Shown here: piece by piece, positions 18,479-26,677 of the stretch
How the letters are laid out: each line of letters starts with the position of its first letter
Position numbering within the stretch: position 1 is the first letter of the stretch
Assembly: GCF_004348825.1 (NCBI RefSeq)
Contig: NZ_SMJU01000001.1
Span: 372,001-436,000, forward strand
Reading direction: 5' to 3'
Origin: Arundinibacter roseus
GTDB lineage: Bacteria; Bacteroidota; Bacteroidia; Cytophagales; Spirosomataceae
Length of the DNA stretch: 64,000 nt
Made by a program: the position numbers and the translations under genes
The notes under the pieces: generated by a model
What the model saw: the letters and a program-made list of their open reading frames with translations, nothing else
Databases searched by the model: none
Told to the model about the DNA's origin: nothing

Positions 18479-18499
18479 TTTAACTATCTGATAGTTAAA
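18479..18499. promoter_or_regulatory. Operator-like palindrome O1 of the immunity region
   Basis: Perfect inverted repeat with 10-bp arms around one base: TTTAACTATC, T, GATAGTTAAA. It lies just upstream of the repressor gene, where a repressor dimer would control its own transcription. A half-site AACTATC recurs at 18646-18652. Confidence 0.7.
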
Positions 18500-19011
18500 T
18501 AATTATCAGAATTTATTTCGTAGGCCCATGTAATAAGTAAATTTTATGAGTTGAAGAACTATGGGCTTATTACGCACTCCACATGTAACTCAATCTGTTA
18601 TTCTATTCTGTTTTTCAATTGTCTTTTTGAAAAATGGTCCCCTTCCTAACTATCTGGTCTTGGTAACGCCATCTTCCTTATTTGTTCCAAGTCTCATTGA
18701 TTGCCCATTACTAGAGGTATAATCTTCATAAGCTCCACATAAAGTTCTGGGATAGTTCTAACCTGCTTCTTTACTCTGCGCACTAAATCAGTAAATCAAA
18801 AAGAAATCTCACCAATCGGAGGAATAAAGGATTCTACACCTTAATAATATATATAAATATTTTCAATAAAAGATTCTGATTATCAGATAATTAGAAATTT
18901 ATTATAAATATTTATGTCTAACATGTTGACATATATAGAAATATATATTTATACTTGCATAGAAATCTTGACACAATGATATAAATATTTGATAAATAAT
19001 TCAAAGTTATT
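18500..19011. other. Divergent control region without genes
   Basis: About 510 nt between the repressor and the first rightward gene. No convincing reading frame is present. It is strongly AT-rich to the right (18840-19000) and holds the second operator-like site and several AT-rich promoter-like tracts. One tract, AATATTTG near 18984, fits a Bacteroidota -7 element. It most likely carries the early rightward promoter under repressor control. Confidence 0.55.
18874..18896. promoter_or_regulatory. Operator-like palindrome O2
   Basis: Arms TTCTGATTATC and GATAATTAGAA around a central A, with one mismatch in 11 positions. The core ATTATC-A-GATAAT resembles the core of O1 (AACTATC-T-GATAGTT). 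It lies upstream of the early genes and is therefore a candidate site for shutting off the lytic promoter. Confidence 0.55.
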
Positions 19012-19293
19012 GTGCAAAAGGTTGCAACAACTAACACAATGGGAAAGGAAAATTTTAACCAGCTAGGCAGGCTTTTCTATCGACAACCCGGATCGAAGCA
19101 GCTTAAAATCAAGGAAGACTTAGTATTGTATAACCAGAAATGGGGACGCTTCAGGTATTGGTTTACGGTACCTGATGAAAGGCTGGTTGAAATTCCGACC
19201 ATTTTAAAGACCATTGCCTGTAAGAATATGCCGCAGGCAGAAGAATTCTTTAAACTGAAGAACACGGCAATACCAACGCTTTTCTCTGATTAG
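19012..19293 (+). CDS. Small early protein of unknown function, 93 aa
   Basis: The frame opens with GTG at 19012; an in-frame ATG nine codons later (19039, MGKENFNQ) is an equally good start. The protein is basic in its first half and contains an aromatic-rich centre (RFRYWFTVPDERLVEIP). No helix-turn-helix or other known domain is seen. It is the first gene to the right of the immunity region, the place of Cro-like or excision genes in lambdoid phages, but the sequence does not support either. Function unknown. Confidence 0.55.
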   Translation: MQKVATTNTMGKENFNQLGRLFYRQPGSKQLKIKEDLVLYNQKWGRFRYWFTVPDERLVEIPTILKTIACKNMPQAEEFFKLKNTAIPTLFSD

Positions 19294-19329
19294 GTATTCA
19301 AATGGCTTTGCCAACTACACACACAATTT

Positions 19330-19352
19330 GGGGTCTGCAGGAAGCAGGCCCC
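19330..19352 (+). other. Stem-loop between early genes
   Basis: GGGGTCTGC (19330-19338) pairs with GCAGGCCCC (19344-19352), including one G-T pair, around loop AGGAA. No T run follows, so it is probably not an intrinsic terminator; it may act in RNA processing or as a protein-binding leader. Confidence 0.4.
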
Positions 19353-19384
19353 ATTCCTAAACCTCAAACCTGTAATACGCATTT

Positions 19385-19921
19385 ATGAAAAATTTAGAAA
19401 AGGAATTACAATCTCTTGAAAAAGTTTTGATAGGATACTTAGCAACTAATCTAGAGACCTGTCAAATAGCTTTACCCTCTCGCAGCAGCGCGCTTGAAAA
19501 CAGAACCTCTCACACAGTACTAAATTCTTTGTTGGAAGATTTGAGTAATCTGGGTTTCGAGTATGTAAACTGGGAAGTGTTTAGTTACCGCTGTTCGATA
19601 AAAGAATTAGCCATTGATGACTGGCCAATGACAGAGGTACTTGGTCCACAACATGCAAAAGCCTCCCCGGTCGAAATCCGAAGTTTACTCCCCTTCTTAT
19701 ATGATCTGCAAAATCTACTAATAAAGCATGATTTGTTACAGCCTAGTTTAACTAGCTCCATGCTTTGGCATGATGAATTACTGCGGATTTTTAGTCTTCC
19801 ATTGCACAGTATAGTTCCCAAAATTGAACTGGACTCCTTACATGTAACTGGCATATTGGATAAACTCTCAATTAGACCTGTAAGAATCAAGTATACTATT
19901 CCTCAGAAAGATTTTGGCTGA
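19385..19921 (+). CDS. Hypothetical protein, 178 aa
   Basis: A mostly helical, soluble protein with Leu-rich N-terminal helices (LEKELQSLEKVLIGYLATNLE). No known domain is recognised. Its last 26 nt overlap the 3' end of the convergent gene 19896-20429. Located in the early region of the prophage, it may be an accessory gene. The start ATG at 19385 follows a normal short leader. Function unknown. Confidence 0.55.
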   Translation: MKNLEKELQSLEKVLIGYLATNLETCQIALPSRSSALENRTSHTVLNSLLEDLSNLGFEYVNWEVFSYRCSIKELAIDDWPMTEVLGPQHAKASPVEIRSLLPFLYDLQNLLIKHDLLQPSLTSSMLWHDELLRIFSLPLHSIVPKIELDSLHVTGILDKLSIRPVRIKYTIPQKDFG

Positions 19922-20429
19922 TCAAGGCAATTGAGATTATTCGACTACCATCAATTCTAGGGGTAATCTTGAAATGATAGGAGGTGTTGGCAGCTAAGTA
20001 AATTGGCTCTTCTAAACGAAATGAACCTCCATCCTCCAAATCTTGCATCGGGCCTTTGATTCTAATTTTATGTATCCCTTTCGGTTGTGGCTTATGAGAA
20101 TTAGTAAAAAAAGACGGGAATTGCTCCCGAAATAAAGGAGGCAGTTTAGGATGTACATGAAAGCCGAGGACTTCATTGCTTGGACCACGTTCAATAACTA
20201 AAAGATTCAAGGTTTCAAGGGATTTGAGACGATCCCAAATTTCCTCTCCATGTACAGACTTGAATGGGGTATCCTTAAAAATCTTTGGATAAATTCTCTG
20301 GGGCTCACTTCCAGATTCACAAATGACACACAGGTATTCAATATGTGGCAAAAGAGGTAGTGCTGTCCAACGCCTATTTTCAAAACCCTCGTCAAGTCTT
20401 GAATGGATTGGAAGATTTTTATCAGTCAT
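19896..20429 (-). CDS. Hypothetical protein on the opposite strand, 177 aa
   Basis: The frame is open from 20483, but MTDKNLPIHSRLDEGF at 20429 is the more likely start because the upstream part looks like untranslated leader. It contains a possible winged-helix segment (GEEIWDRLKSLETLNLLVIERG) that could bind nucleic acid, followed by a beta-rich C terminus. It runs against the early operon and tail-overlaps the gene 19385-19921. Genes opposed to an early operon in a lysogen are often expressed from the prophage state, so a moron role is possible. Function unknown. Confidence 0.5.
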   Translation of the reverse strand: MTDKNLPIHSRLDEGFENRRWTALPLLPHIEYLCVICESGSEPQRIYPKIFKDTPFKSVHGEEIWDRLKSLETLNLLVIERGPSNEVLGFHVHPKLPPLFREQFPSFFTNSHKPQPKGIHKIRIKGPMQDLEDGGSFRLEEPIYLAANTSYHFKITPRIDGSRIISIALISQNLSEE

Positions 20430-20620
20430 CAATATGGTGTTTTTTACTCCAATAAAGCAACTAAAAAATGAGTGGATTCGCAACTAATCGCTTGACTTCC
20501 TTAATCGTCGATTCAATATGATTTACATAATTATTTATATCGGATTTTATACGATCATGCTTGCATGGGGCCGTCAACTGGCCAAAAACGTGAATTCCAA
20601 AAATCTAAATCCACGTGCTC

Positions 20621-20941
20621 ATGAGTAAAGTCTATCGTTTCCAACGCATTGAACAGGCGTATTCACGTGCGCTGGCGAATCCGGATAATCAATCAATCCA
20701 AAGGGATTGTTTATCGTCGGTATTTCGGGATGCTCAGCTGGTGGGAATCACCTTGTCGGAGCTTGTATCTTTCTTCCAAAACAAAGAGGTCAGTCCACCT
20801 GCTGAGTCCTCTCACTTCATTGACTCTCCTATTTTCAAATGTCCCGTTTGTTCGCGTGGCTTCAAGACACAAGCCGCCCTGAGCGCTCATGGGCCTGCAC
20901 GCTGTGCACAAAAGAAGAAGGGAGGTGTTAGCCATGCCTAG
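20621..20941 (+). CDS. Small protein with C-terminal C2HC zinc-finger motif
   Basis: A 106-aa protein. The last 30 residues hold a zinc-finger-like motif, FKCPVCSRGFKTQAALSAHG followed by PARC, i.e. CxxC, 12 residues, H, 4 residues, C. The Phe and Leu positions between the ligands match classical C2H2 fingers. Such fingers in bacteria and phages usually bind DNA or proteins. ATG at 20621 is chosen over a GTG two codons earlier. Its stop overlaps the start of the next gene (20934), so they are translationally coupled. Confidence 0.6.
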   Translation: MSKVYRFQRIEQAYSRALANPDNQSIQRDCLSSVFRDAQLVGITLSELVSFFQNKEVSPPAESSHFIDSPIFKCPVCSRGFKTQAALSAHGPARCAQKKKGGVSHA

Positions 20942-21215
20942 ACAACGACTTTGGTTTGAATCTCGATACAGCTGGGGAACCCACATCTACGTGGAACTGA
21001 TGGAGATAGAAGCTTCGGACGGAATGCCCCGACAGGAAACTCAGCTCTTAGCTTCGGTCTATCAGAACAAAAAAACTTTTGAAGCCGTAATCCGACGACC
21101 AGAAGATGATGAGTTCTTACCCGGCTTTTCGAGCCTGGAAGCAGCGCAGACTGCTGTTTGCAACATTCTGAGTAAAAATCCGCCAAATCATGCCACATAC
21201 AGACAACTACTATGA
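20934..21215 (+). CDS. Hypothetical early protein, 93 aa
   Basis: The start at MPRQRLWFESRYSWG is supported by GGGAGG nine to fourteen bases upstream and by overlap with the stop of the preceding gene. The protein is soluble with a predicted beta-rich first half (HIYVELMEIE) and a helical C terminus. No domain is recognised. It is the second gene of a tightly packed four-gene string (20621-23122 region) leading to the replication protein. Function unknown. Confidence 0.55.
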   Translation: MPRQRLWFESRYSWGTHIYVELMEIEASDGMPRQETQLLASVYQNKKTFEAVIRRPEDDEFLPGFSSLEAAQTAVCNILSKNPPNHATYRQLL

Positions 21216-21451
21216 AGCACGAAAGCAAAACAATCGGGCAAAGCAGAACATGGGCTTCCGCTTTGTGCAGGCAATTAGAGGACTTTTCCGGCTCAGAAGC
21301 ATCAGCAAGGCTTTTCGTTTTTTGGGAATGGGCCGTACGGGAATCAAAAGATAAACCCATTTGGCAGGTTTACTCCCGCTGGGGATGCAGTAAAACCAGG
21401 CTCAAAGCAAAACGGGATGCAGCGTTGAGAGACTACCTAGAAAGAAAGTGA
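21212..21451 (+). CDS. Hypothetical early protein, 79 aa
   Basis: A small basic protein whose ATG overlaps the TGA of the preceding gene (ATGA), so translation is coupled. It is rich in Arg, Lys and Trp (LFVFWEWAVRESKDKP and WGCSKTRLKAKRD), which suggests nucleic-acid binding, possibly with a short helix-turn-helix near the C terminus; this is inference only. It directly precedes the structured RNA candidate at 21473. Confidence 0.5.
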   Translation: MKHESKTIGQSRTWASALCRQLEDFSGSEASARLFVFWEWAVRESKDKPIWQVYSRWGCSKTRLKAKRDAALRDYLERK

Positions 21452-21472
21452 GAGATAGATAATGGGTTACTA

Positions 21473-21619
21473 ATGAAGTCTGCCTGCTTACTCAGGCATG
21501 GAGAAAGCTGCTGGTGCCCTCGTGTTGGTGCGGGGCCGGGTTCGATTCCCGGAGTTTTCACAGGGTAGGGCTGAGATTCCTGCAAACCTTTGACTTCATG
21601 CCGGCTAACGACCGGCATG
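21473..21619 (+). ncRNA. Structured RNA candidate with tRNA-like T-arm
   Basis: A closing helix ATGAAGTC (21473-21480) / GACTTCAT (21592-21599) encloses a hairpin TGCCTG-CTTACT-CAGGCA (21481-21498) and a perfect T-arm-like hairpin CCGGG-TTCGATT-CCCGG (21536-21552). The T-arm stacks on GAAAGCT (21502-21508) paired with AGTTTTC (21553-21559), giving a 7-bp acceptor-like stem with one G-T pair. An 8-bp hairpin CATGCCGG/CCGGCATG (21597-21619) follows. The D-loop GG and a 5+7+5 anticodon arm are not present, so an ordinary tRNA is unlikely. It could be a tRNA-like regulatory RNA, a decayed tRNA, or a leader for the replication gene. Confidence 0.45.
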
Positions 21620-21658
21620 AGGGCTGGGTAAAGTATGTATAATTAAATCTGATCGACT

Positions 21659-23122
21659 TTGTTACCACGAATAGAAAATGGAGAAGCCTTCTCACGGTTT
21701 CTGACACTGTATCGACAGCACAATGCCAACTGTCCGACGTATACGCTCACACGTACACGGAAAACGGCTGATGGGCGTATCTACCATCAGGAAATTATGC
21801 GCAAATCCGGTACGATTACCGAGTCTGTCAAGACTACCTTTTACATGGTTTTAAGGCAGTATGTGGACTCCTATAATCGGATTGCATCTACCATGCCTGC
21901 GGGGATGTATACACAGGAAGATCCGCCAAGTATGCTAACAAATTGCGTGCGTATGGGTGAATTATGCGATTGCTCGGATCGGACAGTCAGAAATCATTTG
22001 AACAGACTGCGGAGCCTGGGGGTCGTAAGGACAAAGTTTCATGGATCAAAACATGATTTTGAGCTGTGGATAAGTAAGGAAATCTTATTTGGTGGCGAAG
22101 GTGAAGAAGCCGCCAAACCGCTCAAAAAAGTGCCCAATTCGCCGCTTCCAGAAGGGTTTTCTAAAATTTTTCCGCATAGTAATACCCACAGAGAATTTAT
22201 CGAAAAAGAAAATGGGAATGCGGATTTTGTTAATTGTGGATACGGAGAGAACGATTACAGAGAGAGGGGTCGGGCAGAGACAGGAGATTCCCTCAATGAA
22301 ATGCTGCCGAATGAGCCGACTGGGCAGGAACAGAGAAAAATGATTGGGGGGGCGGGCGGCGCAAAGATCGCCAAGCCAGCAATACCGCAGGTACGATTAC
22401 CACAACTCCCAAAACAGTATCTCGAACTATTGATGGAGTTTTGGCTTTATGCCTGGCGGGTGATTTATCCCGGTCGGGATTTTAGCCGGGATGAGCAGGA
22501 AAAGGCACTTTTGGCCATTGCGGCTGGGGTTTATCGGCAATTTTCGGAAGAACGAACGCCAAGAGAATGGGTTGACTTTCAGACTCGGCAGCTGGAAAAG
22601 CTGGACAAAGCAGCCAAATATTACGACAATCACCCGGAAGCCTACCGACCAGATCCATTTGCAGTGCACGTGCCGGGTCGTGGATATTTTGATGCAGAAA
22701 ATTTACAAGGGTTTACAGGATTAGAAGCCTGGATGAAGCGCGACGAAGTCAAAGGTGCTCACCGGAAACAAGCTTATGCAGAGACTCGGGAGAAAGTACA
22801 AAAACGAGCAGAAGCCTTGCTTCGTACAGCCAGACGCGATTTTGAGAAGCTTCGACTCGAAGTAAAACCTCGTAAAGAGGTGGCCCATATGAATCAGATT
22901 TCACTCTTTCAATATTACCGTACCTCTTTTGAAGGCCTAGGCAAAACTTGGACAGATAAATTTTGCAAGCAATACCTGGATCAGCAGGCTGCCGATTTTC
23001 AACCACCAAAGTATTACAAGTCTCGCAAAACCAGACGTCAGGCCGGAGAAATGACGCCGGAGGTGATCATTGAGGTAGAGAGCTGGATGCAAGAAGGCGA
23101 AGGCTGGTATTCAGAAATTTAA
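21659..23122 (+). CDS. Putative phage replication-initiation protein
   Basis: A 487-aa protein. Residues about 95-145 form a winged helix-turn-helix (MGELCDCSDRTVRNHLNRLRSLGVV), as in replication organisers of Bacteroidota phages and plasmids. A variable linker (150-245) and a helical C-terminal part follow (LELLMEFWLYAWRVIYPG). No ATPase or helicase motif is present, so it probably recruits host replication proteins to the phage origin. The start is a TTG at 21659, with ATGs only much further in. Position after the early genes supports a replication role; the assignment is by layout, not by a diagnostic motif. Confidence 0.5.
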   Translation: MLPRIENGEAFSRFLTLYRQHNANCPTYTLTRTRKTADGRIYHQEIMRKSGTITESVKTTFYMVLRQYVDSYNRIASTMPAGMYTQEDPPSMLTNCVRMGELCDCSDRTVRNHLNRLRSLGVVRTKFHGSKHDFELWISKEILFGGEGEEAAKPLKKVPNSPLPEGFSKIFPHSNTHREFIEKENGNADFVNCGYGENDYRERGRAETGDSLNEMLPNEPTGQEQRKMIGGAGGAKIAKPAIPQVRLPQLPKQYLELLMEFWLYAWRVIYPGRDFSRDEQEKALLAIAAGVYRQFSEERTPREWVDFQTRQLEKLDKAAKYYDNHPEAYRPDPFAVHVPGRGYFDAENLQGFTGLEAWMKRDEVKGAHRKQAYAETREKVQKRAEALLRTARRDFEKLRLEVKPRKEVAHMNQISLFQYYRTSFEGLGKTWTDKFCKQYLDQQAADFQPPKYYKSRKTRRQAGEMTPEVIIEVESWMQEGEGWYSEI

Positions 23123-23148
23123 TTTTCAACCATTTTACAAAACCCATC

Positions 23149-23496
23149 ATGATTAGAGGAAGACAACAGTATGGCCAGAAACAACGTAAGCCACTGACCG
23201 ATGAGAAACGCCAGCAAATGATAAATGAAAGCCGGGCCTGCATGGTAGTTCAGTTTCATAACAACCCGAAGCAAATGAAAATGTGGTCGAAGTGCAATCA
23301 GCGTAAGCACCGGAACATTGGGGATGCCATCAACTACCTGATGTGGCTGGTTAATGAATACAAAAATTGGAAGGGATGCGTATGCTCTGCGGCCATTTTT
23401 GATACCCGGGCTACCAAAAACACCGGAGCGGAGAACAAAATTTATCAATTTGAGCGTGGCCATTGGGTTCTGGAAAGCTCGAATATCAGCTGGTAA
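23149..23496 (+). CDS. Hypothetical phage protein, 115 aa
   Basis: A basic soluble protein beginning MIRGRQQYGQKQRKPLTD, rich in Gln, Lys and Asn and without a recognised domain. It lies 26 nt after the replication gene and just before the 113-aa gene, so it is probably the same transcript. The basic N terminus suggests nucleic-acid contact but nothing more can be said. Confidence 0.5.
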   Translation: MIRGRQQYGQKQRKPLTDEKRQQMINESRACMVVQFHNNPKQMKMWSKCNQRKHRNIGDAINYLMWLVNEYKNWKGCVCSAAIFDTRATKNTGAENKIYQFERGHWVLESSNISW

Positions 23497-23500
23497 GGTC

Positions 23501-23842
23501 ATGGAACCCATTAAAATTAAACTGACCTATTGGGAGCTAGTCCACCTTCGGGACTATCTTTTCCAGGCTTTTCAGATCGCTAGAAACCCACAAGCACGTG
23601 AGGAACTGATTGTGCTGGCAGAATTTCTACCCAAAGCTGAGCAACAGCTGATCACCGCTGGCAGACGCAGCCGCTCCAAGGCATACCTCTTTACTCTACC
23701 CCTTTCTGTCGCCCGAATTCTTCATCGGCGTTGGCAGCAGCAGCCGATCACAGCGGAAATGCAAATGATTCTGAATGCCCTTGATTATGAGTTGACTCGG
23801 TGTGGGATGAAATCTGCTACTGGTAGATTACAGCTTCTTTAA
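23501..23842 (+). CDS. Hypothetical phage protein, 113 aa
   Basis: The start at MEPIKIKLTYWELVHL (23501) is preferred; the frame is open further upstream only because it overlaps the previous gene. The protein is all-helical with a basic patch (TAGRRSRSKAYLF) and has no recognised domain. It is the last gene of the early operon before the AT-rich NACHT island, and base composition changes sharply after its stop. Confidence 0.5.
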   Translation: MEPIKIKLTYWELVHLRDYLFQAFQIARNPQAREELIVLAEFLPKAEQQLITAGRRSRSKAYLFTLPLSVARILHRRWQQQPITAEMQMILNALDYELTRCGMKSATGRLQLL

Positions 23843-23980
23843 AGCTAAAAATAAAAATATTCGCTCTACTAAGAGTAGAAGGTTTGCGGTTTATGTATAT
23901 TTAGAAAGTATACATGAAATATACCTTTCAATAGAGAATTCGGAAAATTTTTAGAATATATATCATAAATAGTTTAGCTT

Positions 23981-24544
23981 TTGGAAAAGTTACATATAGA
24001 ATATCTAAAAACAGACTCGATAGAGGAAGAATTTGAAATTGAAAATTTTTGGATTAATATTAGAAAAGAAATTTACAGTATACATGAGGACGACTCTCTT
24101 GTATATTTTAATATTAGGAGGGGTCATGCATCTGCCTATTTAGGAGAATATGCAGGAATATTTTTTCAAGTGCTAATTACTATATTACCCCTATTAGAGC
24201 CGACATTATTTTTATGGAAAAAAATTAATGATCATATAAAAATCAAGAGAGAAGAAGGCAAGATAATCAGAGTACTAAATTTATCTCTTTTAGAAAATCT
24301 ATGTAAATATGATTTAATCATTAATAAAAAAGTAAAGAATGCAGAATTGATAAAATCAGAAAAATTAATTGATAAAAATATAATTGGAGATGACTTAGAT
24401 ATAGATTTTCCATATGAAGAAACTCTTAACAAAGTAAATTGCGCTAAGATTGAATTTGAAAATAAAAAATACCAATTTTTATATATTATATCCTCTGATG
24501 GGGAAATTTCAAATTTTGAAAGAAAAAAAATCGATTTCCATTAA
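23981..24544 (+). CDS. Membrane-associated partner of the NACHT protein, 187 aa
   Basis: An AT-rich gene starting with TTG at 23981 (MEKLHIEYLKTDS); the stop upstream in frame excludes a longer form. It has one hydrophobic stretch (GIFFQVLITILPLLEPTLFLW, split in two by the prolines, about residues 58-78) flanked by charged helices, and no known domain. The NACHT gene follows 47 nt downstream on the same strand with the same base composition, so the two probably form one transferred unit. It may be a membrane effector or sensor subunit; this is inference. Confidence 0.6.
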   Translation: MEKLHIEYLKTDSIEEEFEIENFWINIRKEIYSIHEDDSLVYFNIRRGHASAYLGEYAGIFFQVLITILPLLEPTLFLWKKINDHIKIKREEGKIIRVLNLSLLENLCKYDLIINKKVKNAELIKSEKLIDKNIIGDDLDIDFPYEETLNKVNCAKIEFENKKYQFLYIISSDGEISNFERKKIDFH

Positions 24545-24591
24545 AGCAGTACAAGTACTAAATAAATATTTCCAGAAATTAAGAAAAAAAA

Positions 24592-26376
24592 ATGACTAAT
24601 CAATTAGAAGTAAGCAATCTCCTTAATCCCATCATTGAAACATACAAAGCAATTAGTGATGAAATGAAAGCCCTATTTGAGTTTGGGCTTGATGATTACC
24701 TTAATACACAAACCGAAAAATATTATTTTACATATACCTTCATTCATCGTGGCGAAAAAGTAAGGTTTAATGATATTTATTTTCCTGTGAAATCTAAGTA
24801 CAAAAATCTTATAACTTCATTCGAAAATATTGAAAGTATATTCGAAGAATATAATAAAATCACGATTATTGGCTCGGCAGGAAGCGGAAAGACTACATTA
24901 GTAAGACATATTTTCCTTAACGCTTTAAAAACTTCTAAAAAAATACCAGTTTTAATCGAATTAAGGAATCTTAATGAATTTAATGGGCAATTTGAAGATT
25001 TACTTATAAATAAAATCCTCAAAACCAAAGTAATGCCTAGTAAACTAATATTTAATCGTGCCATTGAAAGTGGAAAATTCTTGTTTTTATTTGATGGTTA
25101 TGATGAAATATATTCCGACAAAAAACAAGAAATAAATAGACAAATAGAACTGTTTGTGGATTCCTATCCTAAAAATTATTTCTTAATATCAACTAGACCA
25201 GGCAGTGGGATAGAAAATTTTCCGAGGTTTAATGATTTTAGGATGCAAAACTTGAATGATAAGGATGTTTCTGGATTTATAGAAAAAATTGTTGATAATA
25301 ACGAGAGGAAACATCGTATAAGAAAAAATGCATTTGATCCTCAAAATAGTAATTATATACAATATTTACGAAATCCACTTCTTCTTTCAATGTTTATAAT
25401 GGCATTTGAAAATCATCCAGAAATTCCAAATCGTAAAAGTTCATTTTACAGAAATGTATTCGACACTTTATATTCAAAGCATGATGGTATCACAAAAAAT
25501 AGTTTTCCAAGGGAAAAAAAGACTAAACTACAAAGAGATGAATTTGAAGAAATTTTATCTATATTTTCATATTTAACACTGTATGAAGGAAAATATTCAT
25601 TTACATTAGAATACCTGTCAGATTTAATTTTAAAAATACAAAAAATAACAGACCTTTCTTTTACAGTAGAAAATTTGATTTACGATCTACATACTTCCAT
25701 TTCAATATTGATTTTGGATGGATTTGAATATTATTTTCCACATAAATCCATCCAAGAATACTTTGCTGCATTGTTTATTAGTAAACTACAAATAAATAAA
25801 AAACAAAAAGCTTATGATAATCTATCAAAAGCTTTAGAATATTCTAGTAACGATTTTAGTTTTAATTTTTGGAGCTTATGTAAAGAACTAGATGAAACAA
25901 CATTCATTTCTTATTATTTGACACCTAAGTTAAATGATATTTATCTTAAGTTGGAAGGGAAAATAGGAAAAGAACTTTTAGAAGCATATTTTAATATAAT
26001 AGGACCATCATTAATGATTGTAAGTCCTGATAATAAACATATCTCAGAATTTAAAATATATAGATTTGCGTCATTTAACAATTCAATTCTTGAATTTTGT
26101 AAAGCTTACAACTATGATGAAATTTGGTCTTTTCCAACAATTGCAAATATTAATGAAGAGTTACTCAATATTCAGAAAAAAAGAAAATTCACTAATTCAG
26201 GAACGGAAGATTTTGGCGAATTTATGTACGATAAAGAAGTAATTGATCTCTTTATTAAACATGGGTTTAATGAAAAAGTTGAAAAAATAAAAAATCAAAT
26301 TATCGAAATAATTAATAAATGGGAGGCAGATGTAAATAGGAAAAATAGTTTTATTGATATACTACTTGATGAGTAA
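24592..26376 (+). CDS. NACHT-type STAND NTPase, candidate anti-phage defence protein
   Basis: A 594-aa protein with Walker A GSAGSGKTTL (about residues 94-103), Walker B FLFLFDGYDEI (163-173), a sensor-1-like FLISTRPG (197-204) and, after the NTPase, the helical-domain motif FPHKSIQEYFAAL typical of NACHT proteins. STAND NTPases of this class act as sensors that oligomerise on a phage signal; bacterial NACHT proteins are established defence proteins. The N-terminal 70 residues and the C-terminal 180 residues show no known effector or repeat domain. Strongly AT-rich compared with flanking phage genes, and preceded by a small membrane-associated gene. Probably expressed in the lysogen. Confidence 0.8.
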   Translation: MTNQLEVSNLLNPIIETYKAISDEMKALFEFGLDDYLNTQTEKYYFTYTFIHRGEKVRFNDIYFPVKSKYKNLITSFENIESIFEEYNKITIIGSAGSGKTTLVRHIFLNALKTSKKIPVLIELRNLNEFNGQFEDLLINKILKTKVMPSKLIFNRAIESGKFLFLFDGYDEIYSDKKQEINRQIELFVDSYPKNYFLISTRPGSGIENFPRFNDFRMQNLNDKDVSGFIEKIVDNNERKHRIRKNAFDPQNSNYIQYLRNPLLLSMFIMAFENHPEIPNRKSSFYRNVFDTLYSKHDGITKNSFPREKKTKLQRDEFEEILSIFSYLTLYEGKYSFTLEYLSDLILKIQKITDLSFTVENLIYDLHTSISILILDGFEYYFPHKSIQEYFAALFISKLQINKKQKAYDNLSKALEYSSNDFSFNFWSLCKELDETTFISYYLTPKLNDIYLKLEGKIGKELLEAYFNIIGPSLMIVSPDNKHISEFKIYRFASFNNSILEFCKAYNYDEIWSFPTIANINEELLNIQKKRKFTNSGTEDFGEFMYDKEVIDLFIKHGFNEKVEKIKNQIIEIINKWEADVNRKNSFIDILLDE

Positions 26377-26558
26377 TAGATATTTTTGAAAATTATGTGA
26401 ATCAATTGAATATTAATTTCAATTCCCCTAGTAAAATTAAAACGATAGACATGATTATAACTAAACTTATACTAAAATAGCAAATTTTCAAATAATCAAC
26501 TCTCCGAAATCCCACCCCAACACCTTTCCCCAAATCTTCGTATTTTTAACATAAAGAA

Positions 26559-26587
26559 AATTCCCCGTGTGGGCGACACGGGGAATT
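26559..26587 (-). terminator. Strong hairpin in the gap after the NACHT gene
   Basis: A perfect 12-bp stem AATTCCCCGTGT / ACACGGGGAATT with loop GGGCG. Only the reverse strand continues into a T-rich tract, so it is oriented as a terminator for leftward transcription, although it may also slow rightward transcripts from the NACHT island. The rest of 26377-26677 is AT-rich and holds no supported gene. Confidence 0.5.
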
Positions 26588-26677
26588 GATGTCTTCAACC
26601 GATCAGGCGATGACATGGAATTAGGAATTGGCACCTCTAATATAACGTAAGTCACACAATTTTCCTGTTTTCGCCGC

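Noticed and set aside
21433-21618. Minus-strand 61-codon frame containing GIEPGPAPTRG
   Set aside because: This peptide is the typical artefact of translating the complement of a T-arm-like RNA; used instead as support for the RNA candidate at 21473.
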